NCBI GenBank assembly: GCA_027484495.1
Contig: JAIXSW010000142.1
Location: 1-14,412 of the forward strand
Source of the DNA: Gammaproteobacteria bacterium
GTDB taxonomy: Bacteria; Pseudomonadota; Gammaproteobacteria; Enterobacterales; Alteromonadaceae
Length of the DNA: 14,412 bases
Direction: 5' to 3'
The translations under genes were made by a program, and so were the position numbers. Positions 1-8,361 of the stretch are shown piece by piece; the first letter of the stretch is position 1; each line of letters opens with the position of its first letter. The notes under the pieces were generated by a model, which was not told the origin of the DNA, ran no database searches, and worked only from the letters and a program-made list of their open reading frames with translations.

Positions 1-476
1 TCGAGAATATACTTACCGAAATACACGACAGGGACATTCGCCGCCAGCATGCCTAAGGTGGTGCCAATAATAACCAGCGTGGTGGCATCATAAGTTGCAG
101 CCAGGATCACTGTTGCGATTTGCGTTTTATCACCGATTTCCGCGAGGAAAAACAGCACAGTACTGGCGGCAAAAGCCCCATATTTCAGCATCGCGTTTTC
201 TTCGCTGTCATCTTTATCCGGGATCAGTAACCACAGTGCAACCGCGATAAAAGATCCGCCTAATAACCAGGCATGCCAACCGGCCGGGATAAACTGTGCA
301 ACCCAGGCACCAAACCAGGCTGAAGCCGCATGATTAAGTAATGTTGCCACTAAAATGCCTGCGACTATCGCACCACGGGCACGAAACCGGGCAGCAAGGA
401 ATAACGACAGTAGTTGGGTTTTGTCACCGATCTCAGCAATGGCGACACCGGTAAAAGAGGAGATAAAAGCGTCCAT
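1..476 (-). CDS. UPF0016/TMEM165-GDT1 family cation (Mn2+) exporter, 3' end cut by window
   Basis: Inner-membrane transporter of the UPF0016/GDT1 family, whose bacterial members (MneA/MntX type) export manganese. Two copies of the family signature E-x-G-D-K-T-Q are visible, EIGDKTQ at residues 15-21 and again at 113-119. Each lies in a hydrophobic helix, as expected of this internally duplicated fold. A hydrophilic charged linker (about residues 86-96, PDKDDSEEN) separates the two halves. Only 158 residues are present; family members run to about 190, so roughly the last 30 residues lie beyond position 1. The ATG at 476 is chosen because the first signature then sits at its usual distance from the N-terminus. 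Its Shine-Dalgarno is poor (only GAG about 7 nt upstream). The leader carries a yybP-ykoY manganese riboswitch, which strongly supports Mn2+ as substrate. Family confidence is high; substrate is inferred from family and riboswitch. Confidence 0.93.
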   Translation of the reverse strand, partial: MDAFISSFTGVAIAEIGDKTQLLSLFLAARFRARGAIVAGILVATLLNHAASAWFGAWVAQFIPAGWHAWLLGGSFIAVALWLLIPDKDDSEENAMLKYGAFAASTVLFFLAEIGDKTQIATVILAATYDATTLVIIGTTLGMLAANVPVVYFGKYIL

Positions 477-503
477 GTGGGTACTCAGCGGGATTAGCCA
501 AAG

Positions 504-540
504 ACAACGCTGTGGCTCCCGCATTGGGCCACGACGCTGT
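504..540 (-). promoter_or_regulatory. Hairpin in riboswitch expression platform
   Basis: Immediately after the aptamer, ACAGCGTCGTGGC (540-528) can pair with GCCACAGCGTTGT (516-504), giving 12 of 13 pairs including G-U. No U-run follows, so it is not an intrinsic terminator. The loop exposes GCGGGA (522-517), which is complementary to TCCCGC (493-488) about 12 nt before the ATG. The switch may therefore act on translation initiation or on Rho access rather than by classical termination. The pairing is seen in the sequence; the mechanism is inferred. Confidence 0.55.
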
Positions 541-654
541 CTCAGGTCTCATCAGAACATTGCTGTTGCAAGTTCCGCTGTCGCCATGTGCACTGGCACA
601 AGTATGTTGACGACAGCCCATAAGCAGGGTGCTTATGGCGATTACTCCCCCAAG
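541..654 (-). promoter_or_regulatory. yybP-ykoY manganese riboswitch aptamer
   Basis: Read on the minus strand, the leader of the UPF0016 gene has the conserved yybP-ykoY elements in order. GGGGAGTA (650-643) forms the L1 side. A perfect 9-bp hairpin CCATAAGCA/TGCTTATGG (638-618) follows. Then come GTCAACATACT (611-601), the L3 side, a TGTGC/GCACA hairpin (600-587) and the closing GAGACCT (550-544). P1 can pair CTTGGG (654-649) with CCTGAG (546-541). RNAs of this class bind Mn2+ where L1 and L3 dock and switch on Mn2+ exporters (mntP and alx in E. coli). Placement between a strong promoter and a UPF0016 exporter is the expected context. Boundaries are drawn from visible pairing only. Confidence 0.93.
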
Positions 655-667
655 TCAGGAGGCCACC

Positions 668-696
668 ATTGTATGCACTGGCCAAACGTCAGGCAA
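668..696 (-). promoter_or_regulatory. Sigma-70 promoter of the riboswitch/UPF0016 unit
   Basis: On the minus strand, TTGCCT (696-691, 4/6 to the -35 consensus) is followed after exactly 17 nt by TACAAT (673-668, 5/6 to the -10 consensus). The predicted start is near 661, a few bases before the riboswitch aptamer. This gives the exporter its own promoter, just downstream of the RND operon stop codon. Confidence 0.7.
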
Positions 697-718
697 GTAA
701 AATATCCGCAGACCAAGT

Positions 719-751
719 CCACGGCAGCGCCGAACCAATGCGCAGCCGTGG
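719..751 (-). terminator. Hairpin after the RND operon, candidate terminator
   Basis: Ten bases past the second RND stop codon, CCACGGC-T-GCGC pairs with GCGC-T-GCCGTGG around a 9-nt loop. That is 11 base pairs with one T-T mismatch. No continuous T-run follows, although a T-rich patch (ATATTTTAC) lies about 20 nt further on. It may be a weak terminator or a 3'-end stabiliser that separates the RND operon from the next promoter. Confidence 0.45.
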
Positions 752-760
752 AATCACAGC

Positions 761-3700
761 TCAACTTTCTGACTTCGCCGCTTTTGGTAACCAGCGATCC
801 GCGCGGTTTCGCGCACGGGTATTAAACCGGCTCCAGCTCACTCCAAGTCGCACCAGTCCCCAATATGTCAACGGCACCAGCAACAAACTGGTCAGCGTCG
901 AGAACACCAGACCGCCGATAATAGCGATAGCCATAGGTGCATAACCCGGGCCCCCTCCGCCGATTGTGGCATCGCCAAATGCCAGTGGGATCAATCCCAA
1001 TACCGTGGTCGATACGGTCATCAGAATGGGCCGCAACCGCGCTTCACAGGCCTCGACAATTAACGGCACCAATGCTGCGTCCGGCTGTTCCTCGCGCATT
1101 TGGTTAATCCGGTCCACCAATACAATACCGTTATTGACCACGATGCCCATCAGCACCAGCATACCGATCATCCCCATGATGCCCATCGTGGTCCCGGTAA
1201 TTAAAAACGCCCAGAACACGCCAACCATCGAGAACAACAGCGAGCCAATCACCGCCGTTGGCAATAACAGACTTTCAAACAACGCCGCCATTACCAGATA
1301 AATCATCGCAACAGCCAGTAACATGTTGATTTGCATAATACCTTGCGCTTCATCCTGATACTGGAAGCTGCCCTCAAACGACCAGCTGTAACCTGGTGGT
1401 AACTGCAGTTGGTCCATGACTTTTTTGATTTGGTCGCGGGCATCATCCATTTTCAGATCTTTATTCAGGTTCATGCCAACCGCGAGGCCAGTTTGCCGGT
1501 TAAAGCGCCGGATCTCGCCCAACCGGTCACTGACCGTCAAAGTGGCGACCTGAGCCAGCCGGACTACTTCGGTGCCTTGTTGTTTCACCGGAATAGATTC
1601 CAGTTCCTGTTGCGAATGACTCACCTTTTCGTCATATAACACCCGCAACTGAACTTCACCCTGATCCAGCGTGCGGAACGTGCGTAAATTATTGCCGCGC
1701 AACGCCAGACTAATCGCCTGCGCCACATTCTGCGCAGTCAGCCCATGGCGCTGTAATTCGTCGTGTTGCAGCCGGACCTGCAGCTCTTTCTGCCCGCCCT
1801 GCACTTCAGAGCGCACATCTTCCAATCCCTTGATCTGACTCAGTACCGGCACTAAATCCTGTGACAGCTTGGTCAGTTGTTCAGTCGAAGGCCCGAGTAA
1901 ATGCAGTTGCATCCCACCACCGGCGTCCCCCCAACCAAACTGCGGCTTACCGCGCACCAGCACCGGCCAGTCTTTGCGGATGGCGTCTTTCACTTGCTGT
2001 AACGGCACCGGTAACTCGTCGATAAACATGATGGTCGAGACGGCAAATCCTGGTGTGTAATAGCTGTACACCGAATCGATATAGAATTTTTCTTTGTTGG
2101 CATACAAATAGGATTCCATGCGACTGACTTCCTGCTCAACTTCTGCCAGCGCATAGTTCGACTGAATGTTGTAGTTCAGGAACAAGCGATTGGTATCACC
2201 TTCATTGTCATCGCCACCGGAGATAAACTGCATGGGAATGGCAATACTGGCCAATAACATCACCGCAATAAAAGTGGACCAACGTGGATGCGACATCGTC
2301 CAGCGCAAAGTGCGGCCATAAAATTTATCCAGTTTGGAAGGCGCCGCATTCTCTGCCCCAGTGATACTTTTGATCCGGGTGGACAGTAGAGGGATCAACG
2401 TTAGTGCCATCAGTAACGACACCGTCAGTGCGATAGTGATAGCAATCGCCACGTGTTCGAGGAATACAGTGACATCCACTTTTTGCCCGATGATATTTGG
2501 CAAAAATACAATGGCAGTGGTGGCAGTCCCAGCCACAACGGCCAGACTGACGCGGTAGACACCCCGCTCTGTCGCCCGGCGCACATCACCATCCAGCGCA
2601 CGCTCGCGGAAAATACTTTCCACCACCACCACCGAGTTATCCACCAGCATGCCGACGGCCAGCATTAACCCCATCATGCTCAGCACATTGAGGCTGTAGT
2701 CGAGGAAATACATCATGCCCAATGTAATGCTGATCGACACCGGCACCGACAACACGACAAGAATAGTGGTCGGGACATGGCGTAAAAAAATAAACAACAC
2801 ACCAAATGCCAGCAGCGCACCAGTGATCCCGGAACTCAGTACGTTTGACAGACTGTCCGTCACCCCTTTGGCGGTATCGTCCATCACGTAGATATTGATG
2901 CCACTAAAAGCCGGATCTTTGCCGGCCTGATCTATTACTTTCATCGCGGCACGTGATACGTCAACTAAGTTGGCATTCGATTCTTTGTACACGTTCATGC
3001 CGACGGCATAGCGTTGATCAAGCCGGCGCCCTTCCACGCGTTTAGGCAGTTCCAGTTTGATCTCAGCCACATCGCCTAACTGCAAGCCCCGGCCGATCGC
3101 CAGCTGTTTAATTTGGTCTAATGACTCAAATTCGCCAACGGGTTTCACCAGGATGCTTTCGTCTTTGCTTCTGATCTCGCCGGCCGTCATGGCAAAGTTT
3201 TGTTGGCTTAGTGTCTGTAAAAGCTGGCCGGCATCCAATTGCAATGCCCGCAGCCGTTCGGGTAACAAGCGGATTGTGACCTGACGTTTATCCACACCAT
3301 AGAGTTCAACCTTCGACACGCCCTGTACCCGTTCCAGCGGCCGTTTCACCAGACGCTCTAGCAGGTCATACGCCATCGATAAATCGCGCTCACTGGAGAT
3401 ACGCACCTGGAAAATCGGCATATCGTTAGTATTAAACTGGAAGACCAATACCCGTTCGACATCTTTGGGTAACAAATGCCGGATGCCATCCAGTCGCTCG
3501 CGCACTTCAATACTTTTGGTATTGATGTTCTCTTCCCAGTTAAATTCCAGACCAATTTCCGCCGAATCTTCTTTGGAGAACGAGCGCATTTTTTTGATGC
3601 CGGTGACAGTCGACAAGGCTTCCTCGACCGGCCTGGTGATCAAGCGTTCTATTTCTGCCGGCGTGGCATTTGGATAAGGCACATTGATATAAATCTCCGG

Positions 3701-3841
3701 AATATCGATGCCGGGAAAATTCTCCAGCGGCAACATCCGGCTGGCCAGCAAACCAAACACCAGAAAGGATAAAAACATCATGCACAGGGTGACCGGGCGG
3801 TTTAACGCAAACCGGGTCAGTGCTAAAGGTTTATGTTCCAT
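761..3841 (-). CDS. RND efflux permease, HAE1/AcrB-like family (permease B, second in operon)
   Basis: Proton-driven inner-membrane efflux pump of about 1026 residues, a typical RND length. It has the RND layout: TM1 near residues 13-34 after N-R-P-V-T, a large periplasmic porter loop (about 35-335), TM2-TM6 (about 337-488), a short linker, TM7 (about 522-540), a second porter loop (to about 835) and TM8-TM12 (about 837-995). In TM4 the motif is GMLVDN (Asp about 401), where AcrB has two aspartates (D407, D408). In TM10 it is GIVVNN (Asn about 903-904), where AcrB has Lys940. This variant recurs in many HAE1-family pumps, so it marks a subfamily, not a dead protein. The listed start is the ATG at 3841, 9 nt after AGGAG; a GTG one codon earlier is possible. 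The SD overlaps the permease A stop, with a 13-bp gap, so the two genes are translationally linked. Substrate is unknown. Confidence 0.93.
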   Translation of the reverse strand: MEHKPLALTRFALNRPVTLCMMFLSFLVFGLLASRMLPLENFPGIDIPEIYINVPYPNATPAEIERLITRPVEEALSTVTGIKKMRSFSKEDSAEIGLEFNWEENINTKSIEVRERLDGIRHLLPKDVERVLVFQFNTNDMPIFQVRISSERDLSMAYDLLERLVKRPLERVQGVSKVELYGVDKRQVTIRLLPERLRALQLDAGQLLQTLSQQNFAMTAGEIRSKDESILVKPVGEFESLDQIKQLAIGRGLQLGDVAEIKLELPKRVEGRRLDQRYAVGMNVYKESNANLVDVSRAAMKVIDQAGKDPAFSGINIYVMDDTAKGVTDSLSNVLSSGITGALLAFGVLFIFLRHVPTTILVVLSVPVSISITLGMMYFLDYSLNVLSMMGLMLAVGMLVDNSVVVVESIFRERALDGDVRRATERGVYRVSLAVVAGTATTAIVFLPNIIGQKVDVTVFLEHVAIAITIALTVSLLMALTLIPLLSTRIKSITGAENAAPSKLDKFYGRTLRWTMSHPRWSTFIAVMLLASIAIPMQFISGGDDNEGDTNRLFLNYNIQSNYALAEVEQEVSRMESYLYANKEKFYIDSVYSYYTPGFAVSTIMFIDELPVPLQQVKDAIRKDWPVLVRGKPQFGWGDAGGGMQLHLLGPSTEQLTKLSQDLVPVLSQIKGLEDVRSEVQGGQKELQVRLQHDELQRHGLTAQNVAQAISLALRGNNLRTFRTLDQGEVQLRVLYDEKVSHSQQELESIPVKQQGTEVVRLAQVATLTVSDRLGEIRRFNRQTGLAVGMNLNKDLKMDDARDQIKKVMDQLQLPPGYSWSFEGSFQYQDEAQGIMQINMLLAVAMIYLVMAALFESLLLPTAVIGSLLFSMVGVFWAFLITGTTMGIMGMIGMLVLMGIVVNNGIVLVDRINQMREEQPDAALVPLIVEACEARLRPILMTVSTTVLGLIPLAFGDATIGGGGPGYAPMAIAIIGGLVFSTLTSLLLVPLTYWGLVRLGVSWSRFNTRARNRADRWLPKAAKSES

Positions 3842-3854
3842 CACGAGTTACTCC

Positions 3855-6800
3855 TCAGGCCGTTTTACGGGCGGTCAGGTGATAAATCACCGGGATGAAA
3901 AACAGCGTCAGCAACGTTGACAGAGACAAACCAAAAATTACCGTGATTGCCATTGGCGCACGTAATTCAGCACCTTCGCCACCAAAAACCATTGGCAACA
4001 ATCCCAATACAGTGGTCAGTGTCGTCATCAACACCGGACGTAAACGGGTTCCGCCGGATTCAATAATGGCATCGGCTAACGCCCAGCCTTCTGCACGTAA
4101 CTGGTTGATCCGATCAATTAACACGATGGCATTGTTCACCACGATACCGGCCAGCATAATAAAACCGATAAAGACAATCACCGAGATCCGAGTATCCGTC
4201 AGCCATAAGCCAAGCACAGCACCAGCCCCTGCCAAAGGTACAGTGAACAAAATCAGCATCGGTTGCAGCAGGTTTTCAAACTGTGACGCCATCACCAGAT
4301 ACACCAGAAACACGGCCAGTGCCAGGGCGACCATCAATGAATTGTACGAGCGTTCCATTTCTTCACTCTGACCGACCAGACTCGCCGTTACGCCATAGGG
4401 CCACTGCTGGCTGTTTAATACCTGACGGGCATTCTGCGTCGCTTGTTCCAGGTCACCATAAGCTAGGTTGGCGCTGATCACCGCAACCCGTTGTTGGCCA
4501 ATGCGGGTGATTTCGCTCGGACCTATTTCACGGCTGATGTTTGCGACTGCCGATAATGGCAATGGTGATGCACTGCCCGGATTGATAATAATTTGCGCCA
4601 GTTCCTGCTCAGAATTACGGTATTGCTCGGCCAGACGCACCCGGATATCCACTTTGCGGTCCTGAATGCTGTATTGACCAGCGACTTCGCCACCGACGTA
4701 GTTCGCCACCCGTTTTGCCACGTCAGACGCCGTCATGCCTAGCTGAGACAAACGCGCGTGGTCAAAATGCAGAGTGATTTCAGGCTGACCGGCCCGCAGA
4801 CTGGATTTGATGTCAGTAAAGCGGTCCTGAGCTTCCAGCGCCCGCACCACTTGCTCAGAGGCCGCTTTTAAATTACCAAGGTCATGGCCGGCCAGCTCAA
4901 TTTCTAATGGCGTCGAGAAACTGAATAACTCAGGAGTATCAATTTTCGCTGTCACTTCCGGCATACCGGCTACTGCATCACGCATTGATTGCATAACCTG
5001 TTGCTCGTCGGTCGCACTGGTACCAGCTTTTAACACGATGTTTAGGCGGCCCCAATGACTGCCACCAATACTCGGGTCGACTGTCATTTGCTGGCCAGTG
5101 CCAGCCTGAGCGTAGGTACGCTCAACTTGGGGTTGTTTTGCAGCAACCGCTGCAAGCTGTTTCAGCGCTTTGTCGGTATGCTCAATGGCAGTTCCGACCG
5201 GCAAATGCAGCTCGACAAAAAATTCACCCTGACTCATGGTTGGGATCACGTCAAAGCCAAGACGAGGGATCAGCGCGTAACAGGCCAATGTCACGACTAA
5301 CGTAACAGTCAGCGCCATACCACGTGCCTGCAGCACCCACTTCAACGAACGACGATATCCACGTTCCATCGCGACAATAAAACGCTGCACCAGATTGACC
5401 AGAGGGCCAAACAGCAGGCTGCAAATCTTACAAATCAATCGCCAGATCAAAGTCCACAGGGTAATGACACCAGAGATGAGCGCACCGATTAACTTGCCGA
5501 CCAACTGCAAAGGTAAAGTCAGCCAGTATTTCCAGTTTTTAACCGGAACCACTTTTTCCACGGCAGCCAGTACTACAGGTTCTGCTACGCCGACGCGCTC
5601 ACGCGCCGCCATCGCCGGGATCAACGTCAATGCAACTAATAAGGATGCCAGCAACGCGTACGTGACGGTCAGCGCCTGGTCTTTGAACAGTTGGCCAGCA
5701 ACTCCTTCGACAAATACCAGCGGGAAAAACACGGCAACTGTGGTTAATGTCGAGGCAGTGATCGCCATTGAAACTTCGCTGGCTCCTTTTTTCGCAGCTT
5801 CCAGCGGCGCCATACCTTGCTCACGATACCGGGAAATGTTTTCCAGCACGACAATGGCATTATCCACCAGCATACCTATCGCCAATGCAATACCACCGAG
5901 ACTCATGATATTCAGGCTGATATCCTGACTGTGCATCAGATTGAACGTGGCAATCACCGACAACGGGATTGAAATTGAGATAACCAGCGTGGTCCAGACA
6001 TTGCGCAGGAACAGATAGATCACCAGCATCGCCAGTAAACCACCTTGCCAGGCCGATGATTTCACTTCATTAATTGCATCGCTGATAAAAGTCGACTGGT
6101 CATACACCAGCGTCAGTTCATACCCTGTCGGCAAATTCTTTTTCAGATCGTCTAACCGCCCCAACAATGTTTTCGCCACTTGTACGGTGTTGGCATCGCC
6201 TTCTTTATAAATCGCAATTTCAATGGCTTCTTTGCCGTTGACATAGGTAATACTGTTGCGGTCAACAAAGGCATCGCGGACTTCGGCGATATCCGACAAC
6301 CGCACATGGCTACCGTTGACGGTGGCAATATACAGATTGCGCATTTCATCCAGCGTGGCGAACTGGTTAATAGTTCTGACCAGATAATCGTGTGCCGCAG
6401 TTTCGAGCCGACCACCGGACTGGTTGATGTTCTGCTCTGTCAGGCGGGCATTGACGGTTTTAATATCCAGCTTCAGTTGCGCCAGTTTTTCGTTGTCGAT
6501 CAGCACCTGAATTTCCTGGGTCAGGCCACCGTCCGGGCGCACTGCGGCAACACCAGTCAGCGATTCCAGACGACGGCGTAAATCTTCTTCAGCGAAGGTG
6601 CGCAGCGCAACTTGCTGCGCATTGCTGAGTCCTTGCGGTGCATCACTGCGGGTCAATGCCAGCCGCAAAATCGGATCCAGATTCGGATTAAAGCGCAGTA
6701 ACAGTGGCTTTTTAATGTCCAGTGGCAACAACAGGACGTCAAGTTTCTCCCGCACTTCAAGACCAGCCAGGTCCATGTCGGTACCCCAGTCGAATTCCAT

Positions 6801-7076
6801 AATGACGTCGGAGCGACCGGCACGAGATACCGATTCGACTTTGCGGATGCCTTTGACGATGCCAACGGTTTCTTCAATCGGTTTACTGACCAGCTGCTCG
6901 ACTTCCGCTGGCGCTGCGCCGGCGTATTCGGTACGGATAGTTAAAGTCGGATAAGACAAATCCGGCAGCAGATTGACCGCTAAACGCGACATAGCCACCA
7001 GACCAAACAACATGATCCCCAGGGTAAACATCCAGATCGTGACCGGACGGGCCACCGCGACATTGACCAGTTTCAT
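3855..7076 (-). CDS. RND efflux permease, HAE1/AcrB-like family (permease A, first in operon)
   Basis: Second, non-identical RND permease, about 1073 residues. The start is the ATG at 7076 with AGGA 8 nt upstream; a GTG two codons earlier has poorer spacing. TM1 follows A-R-P-V-T near residue 12. The first porter loop spans about 32-340 and TM2-TM6 about 345-490. TM4 has GMLVDN (Asp about 405) and TM10 has GIVVNN (Asn about 981-982), the same relay variant as permease B. The TM6-TM7 connection is unusually long (about residues 492-580) and contains a strongly hydrophobic stretch (about 525-565, rich in L, I, W and two Cys). Permease B has only about 30 residues there. Two different permeases behind one adaptor recalls MdtBC, where a heterotrimer works, but the sequences do not look like MdtB or MdtC. 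Substrate is unknown. Confidence 0.93.
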   Translation of the reverse strand: MKLVNVAVARPVTIWMFTLGIMLFGLVAMSRLAVNLLPDLSYPTLTIRTEYAGAAPAEVEQLVSKPIEETVGIVKGIRKVESVSRAGRSDVIMEFDWGTDMDLAGLEVREKLDVLLLPLDIKKPLLLRFNPNLDPILRLALTRSDAPQGLSNAQQVALRTFAEEDLRRRLESLTGVAAVRPDGGLTQEIQVLIDNEKLAQLKLDIKTVNARLTEQNINQSGGRLETAAHDYLVRTINQFATLDEMRNLYIATVNGSHVRLSDIAEVRDAFVDRNSITYVNGKEAIEIAIYKEGDANTVQVAKTLLGRLDDLKKNLPTGYELTLVYDQSTFISDAINEVKSSAWQGGLLAMLVIYLFLRNVWTTLVISISIPLSVIATFNLMHSQDISLNIMSLGGIALAIGMLVDNAIVVLENISRYREQGMAPLEAAKKGASEVSMAITASTLTTVAVFFPLVFVEGVAGQLFKDQALTVTYALLASLLVALTLIPAMAARERVGVAEPVVLAAVEKVVPVKNWKYWLTLPLQLVGKLIGALISGVITLWTLIWRLICKICSLLFGPLVNLVQRFIVAMERGYRRSLKWVLQARGMALTVTLVVTLACYALIPRLGFDVIPTMSQGEFFVELHLPVGTAIEHTDKALKQLAAVAAKQPQVERTYAQAGTGQQMTVDPSIGGSHWGRLNIVLKAGTSATDEQQVMQSMRDAVAGMPEVTAKIDTPELFSFSTPLEIELAGHDLGNLKAASEQVVRALEAQDRFTDIKSSLRAGQPEITLHFDHARLSQLGMTASDVAKRVANYVGGEVAGQYSIQDRKVDIRVRLAEQYRNSEQELAQIIINPGSASPLPLSAVANISREIGPSEITRIGQQRVAVISANLAYGDLEQATQNARQVLNSQQWPYGVTASLVGQSEEMERSYNSLMVALALAVFLVYLVMASQFENLLQPMLILFTVPLAGAGAVLGLWLTDTRISVIVFIGFIMLAGIVVNNAIVLIDRINQLRAEGWALADAIIESGGTRLRPVLMTTLTTVLGLLPMVFGGEGAELRAPMAITVIFGLSLSTLLTLFFIPVIYHLTARKTA

Positions 7077-7110
7077 AAGCACATTCCTGTTGTATTTTTT
7101 TATGGGAAGG

Positions 7111-7134
7111 ACGGGAAGCAGAGCCGCTTCCCGT
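7111..7134 (-). other. Perfect 9-bp hairpin between adaptor and first RND gene
   Basis: ACGGGAAGC (7111-7119 on the plus strand) pairs with GCTTCCCGT (7126-7134) around a 6-nt loop. It sits in the 68-bp gap between the adaptor stop and the permease A start. On the transcript it is followed by CCTTCCC, not a T-run, so it is not a normal intrinsic terminator. It may mark an RNA-processing or stabilising element that sets adaptor-to-pump stoichiometry; that role is inferred. Confidence 0.5.
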
Positions 7135-7144
7135 GTGGTCTGAA

Positions 7145-8212
7145 TTAGCTGTTGCTGGCGATCACAGTGACAGTGCTGGCATCTTTCAGGCTAGCCTGAC
7201 CTGCTGTGACTACTTCTTCACCTTCGGTGATCCCGTCGGTGATTTCGATCATGGCATCATTTTCGTAGCCGGTTTTTACCGCTTTGCGCAGCACTTTGCC
7301 ATCTTTGACCACAAACACTGAACTGCTGTTATCCATCGCCAGTACGGCACGTTTTGGCACCAATAAGGCAGCAGCTTTGGTGTCGTATTGCAGTTCAATT
7401 TGGGCAAACATGCCGGCTTTGAGGCTCAGGTCGTCATTTTGCACACCGATAGTAACCCGGGCGGTACCTGTTGTGGCGTCAACCACTGGCGAGATGCGGA
7501 TAATCTTCGCCTGCAACTGCGGCATGCCGGCAAAGTTCAGGTATGCGGTCTGGCCCACTTTGGCGCGGGTTAACTGATGTTCCGGCAGATTAATCACCGC
7601 TTCGAGATATTGCTGTGACACGACATGGAACAGAGCTTTTGAAGAGAACTCGGTGATGAGCTGCCCTACTTTGGCGTAACGGCGGGCAATTACACCGCTA
7701 ATTGGTGCGATGATTTTGGTATCCCGCAGCGCCAGCTCCTGCATCCGCACCGATGCATCTAACGATTCCACCTGCCATTTCAATTTGTCGTAAACATCTG
7801 TACTGACCAATTTGCGCTGGTGCATTTTCTCTACACGTTCTAATTCACTTTTCAACTGACCTAAATCTGCTTTGCCTTTGGCCAGCGCCAGCTGCTGGCG
7901 TTCAGTATCTAAAGTCGCCAGCACTTGACCTGCCTGCACATGATCACCTTCTTCCACCAACAGGGTTTGCACGATGCCGGTTGCTTTACTGTTTACTTCA
8001 GCGTCGGCTTTGGCTTCTAACGTAGAGGTGGTGCGGTAAGTGCTGCTGATTTCGCCACGGCTAACTTTGGCCGCCTCAACCGGGATACTGACCACGATGT
8101 CCTTTTTCTCGGTATCCGGACTGCTATTGGCAGATTCGCAGCCGCTGAGCAGCAACGTCGAGGTCAATAATACCAGCGAGACTGCTTTGGAAAGTTGAGA
8201 GATATTGTTCAT
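7145..8212 (-). CDS. RND efflux periplasmic adaptor (membrane fusion) lipoprotein
   Basis: Adaptor that links the RND permeases to an outer-membrane channel; 355 residues. It has a lipoprotein signal with lipobox L-S-G-C and acylated Cys at residue 25. The first half-lipoyl segment is about 72-105 (GIVQTLLVEEGDHVQAGQVL). A short alpha-hairpin follows (about 106-164), then the second half-lipoyl (about 165-185, IIAPISGVI), a beta-barrel (about 200-275) and a membrane-proximal domain (about 280-350). The hairpin tip R126-x3-M130-x6-S137-x3-Y141 aligns with the AcrA R-L-S TolC-docking motif (Leu replaced by Met), so a TolC-type partner encoded elsewhere is expected. The ATG at 8212 has AAGGA about 7 nt upstream. 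It is first in the operon with both permeases, with a 68-bp gap before permease A. Confidence 0.93.
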   Translation of the reverse strand: MNNISQLSKAVSLVLLTSTLLLSGCESANSSPDTEKKDIVVSIPVEAAKVSRGEISSTYRTTSTLEAKADAEVNSKATGIVQTLLVEEGDHVQAGQVLATLDTERQQLALAKGKADLGQLKSELERVEKMHQRKLVSTDVYDKLKWQVESLDASVRMQELALRDTKIIAPISGVIARRYAKVGQLITEFSSKALFHVVSQQYLEAVINLPEHQLTRAKVGQTAYLNFAGMPQLQAKIIRISPVVDATTGTARVTIGVQNDDLSLKAGMFAQIELQYDTKAAALLVPKRAVLAMDNSSSVFVVKDGKVLRKAVKTGYENDAMIEITDGITEGEEVVTAGQASLKDASTVTVIASNS

Positions 8213-8361
8213 GTTGAATTCCTTGCCTGGTGGTCAATTTTTTAAACTGTGATGCTGGCAGTTAGCAGCTGTCATGCCATGTCCGATATCATAAATTTTA
8301 TGCTTTAAAATCATTAAGATATACAACCCCCAACCAGCGTAGTTGCAACAAAATGTTTCGA

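Noticed and set aside
355..825. Plus-strand open frame of 156 codons across the riboswitch region
   Set aside because: It is antisense to the UPF0016 gene, riboswitch, promoter and RND end, has no recognisable protein features, and the minus-strand elements explain the sequence.
5395..5928. Plus-strand open frame of 177 codons inside RND permease A
   Set aside because: It is antisense to a well-conserved transporter segment and has a low-complexity shadow composition with no ribosome site.
761..7076. Recent duplication giving the two RND genes
   Set aside because: The proteins differ throughout, including linker length and loop sequences, so they are old paralogues rather than a recent tandem copy.
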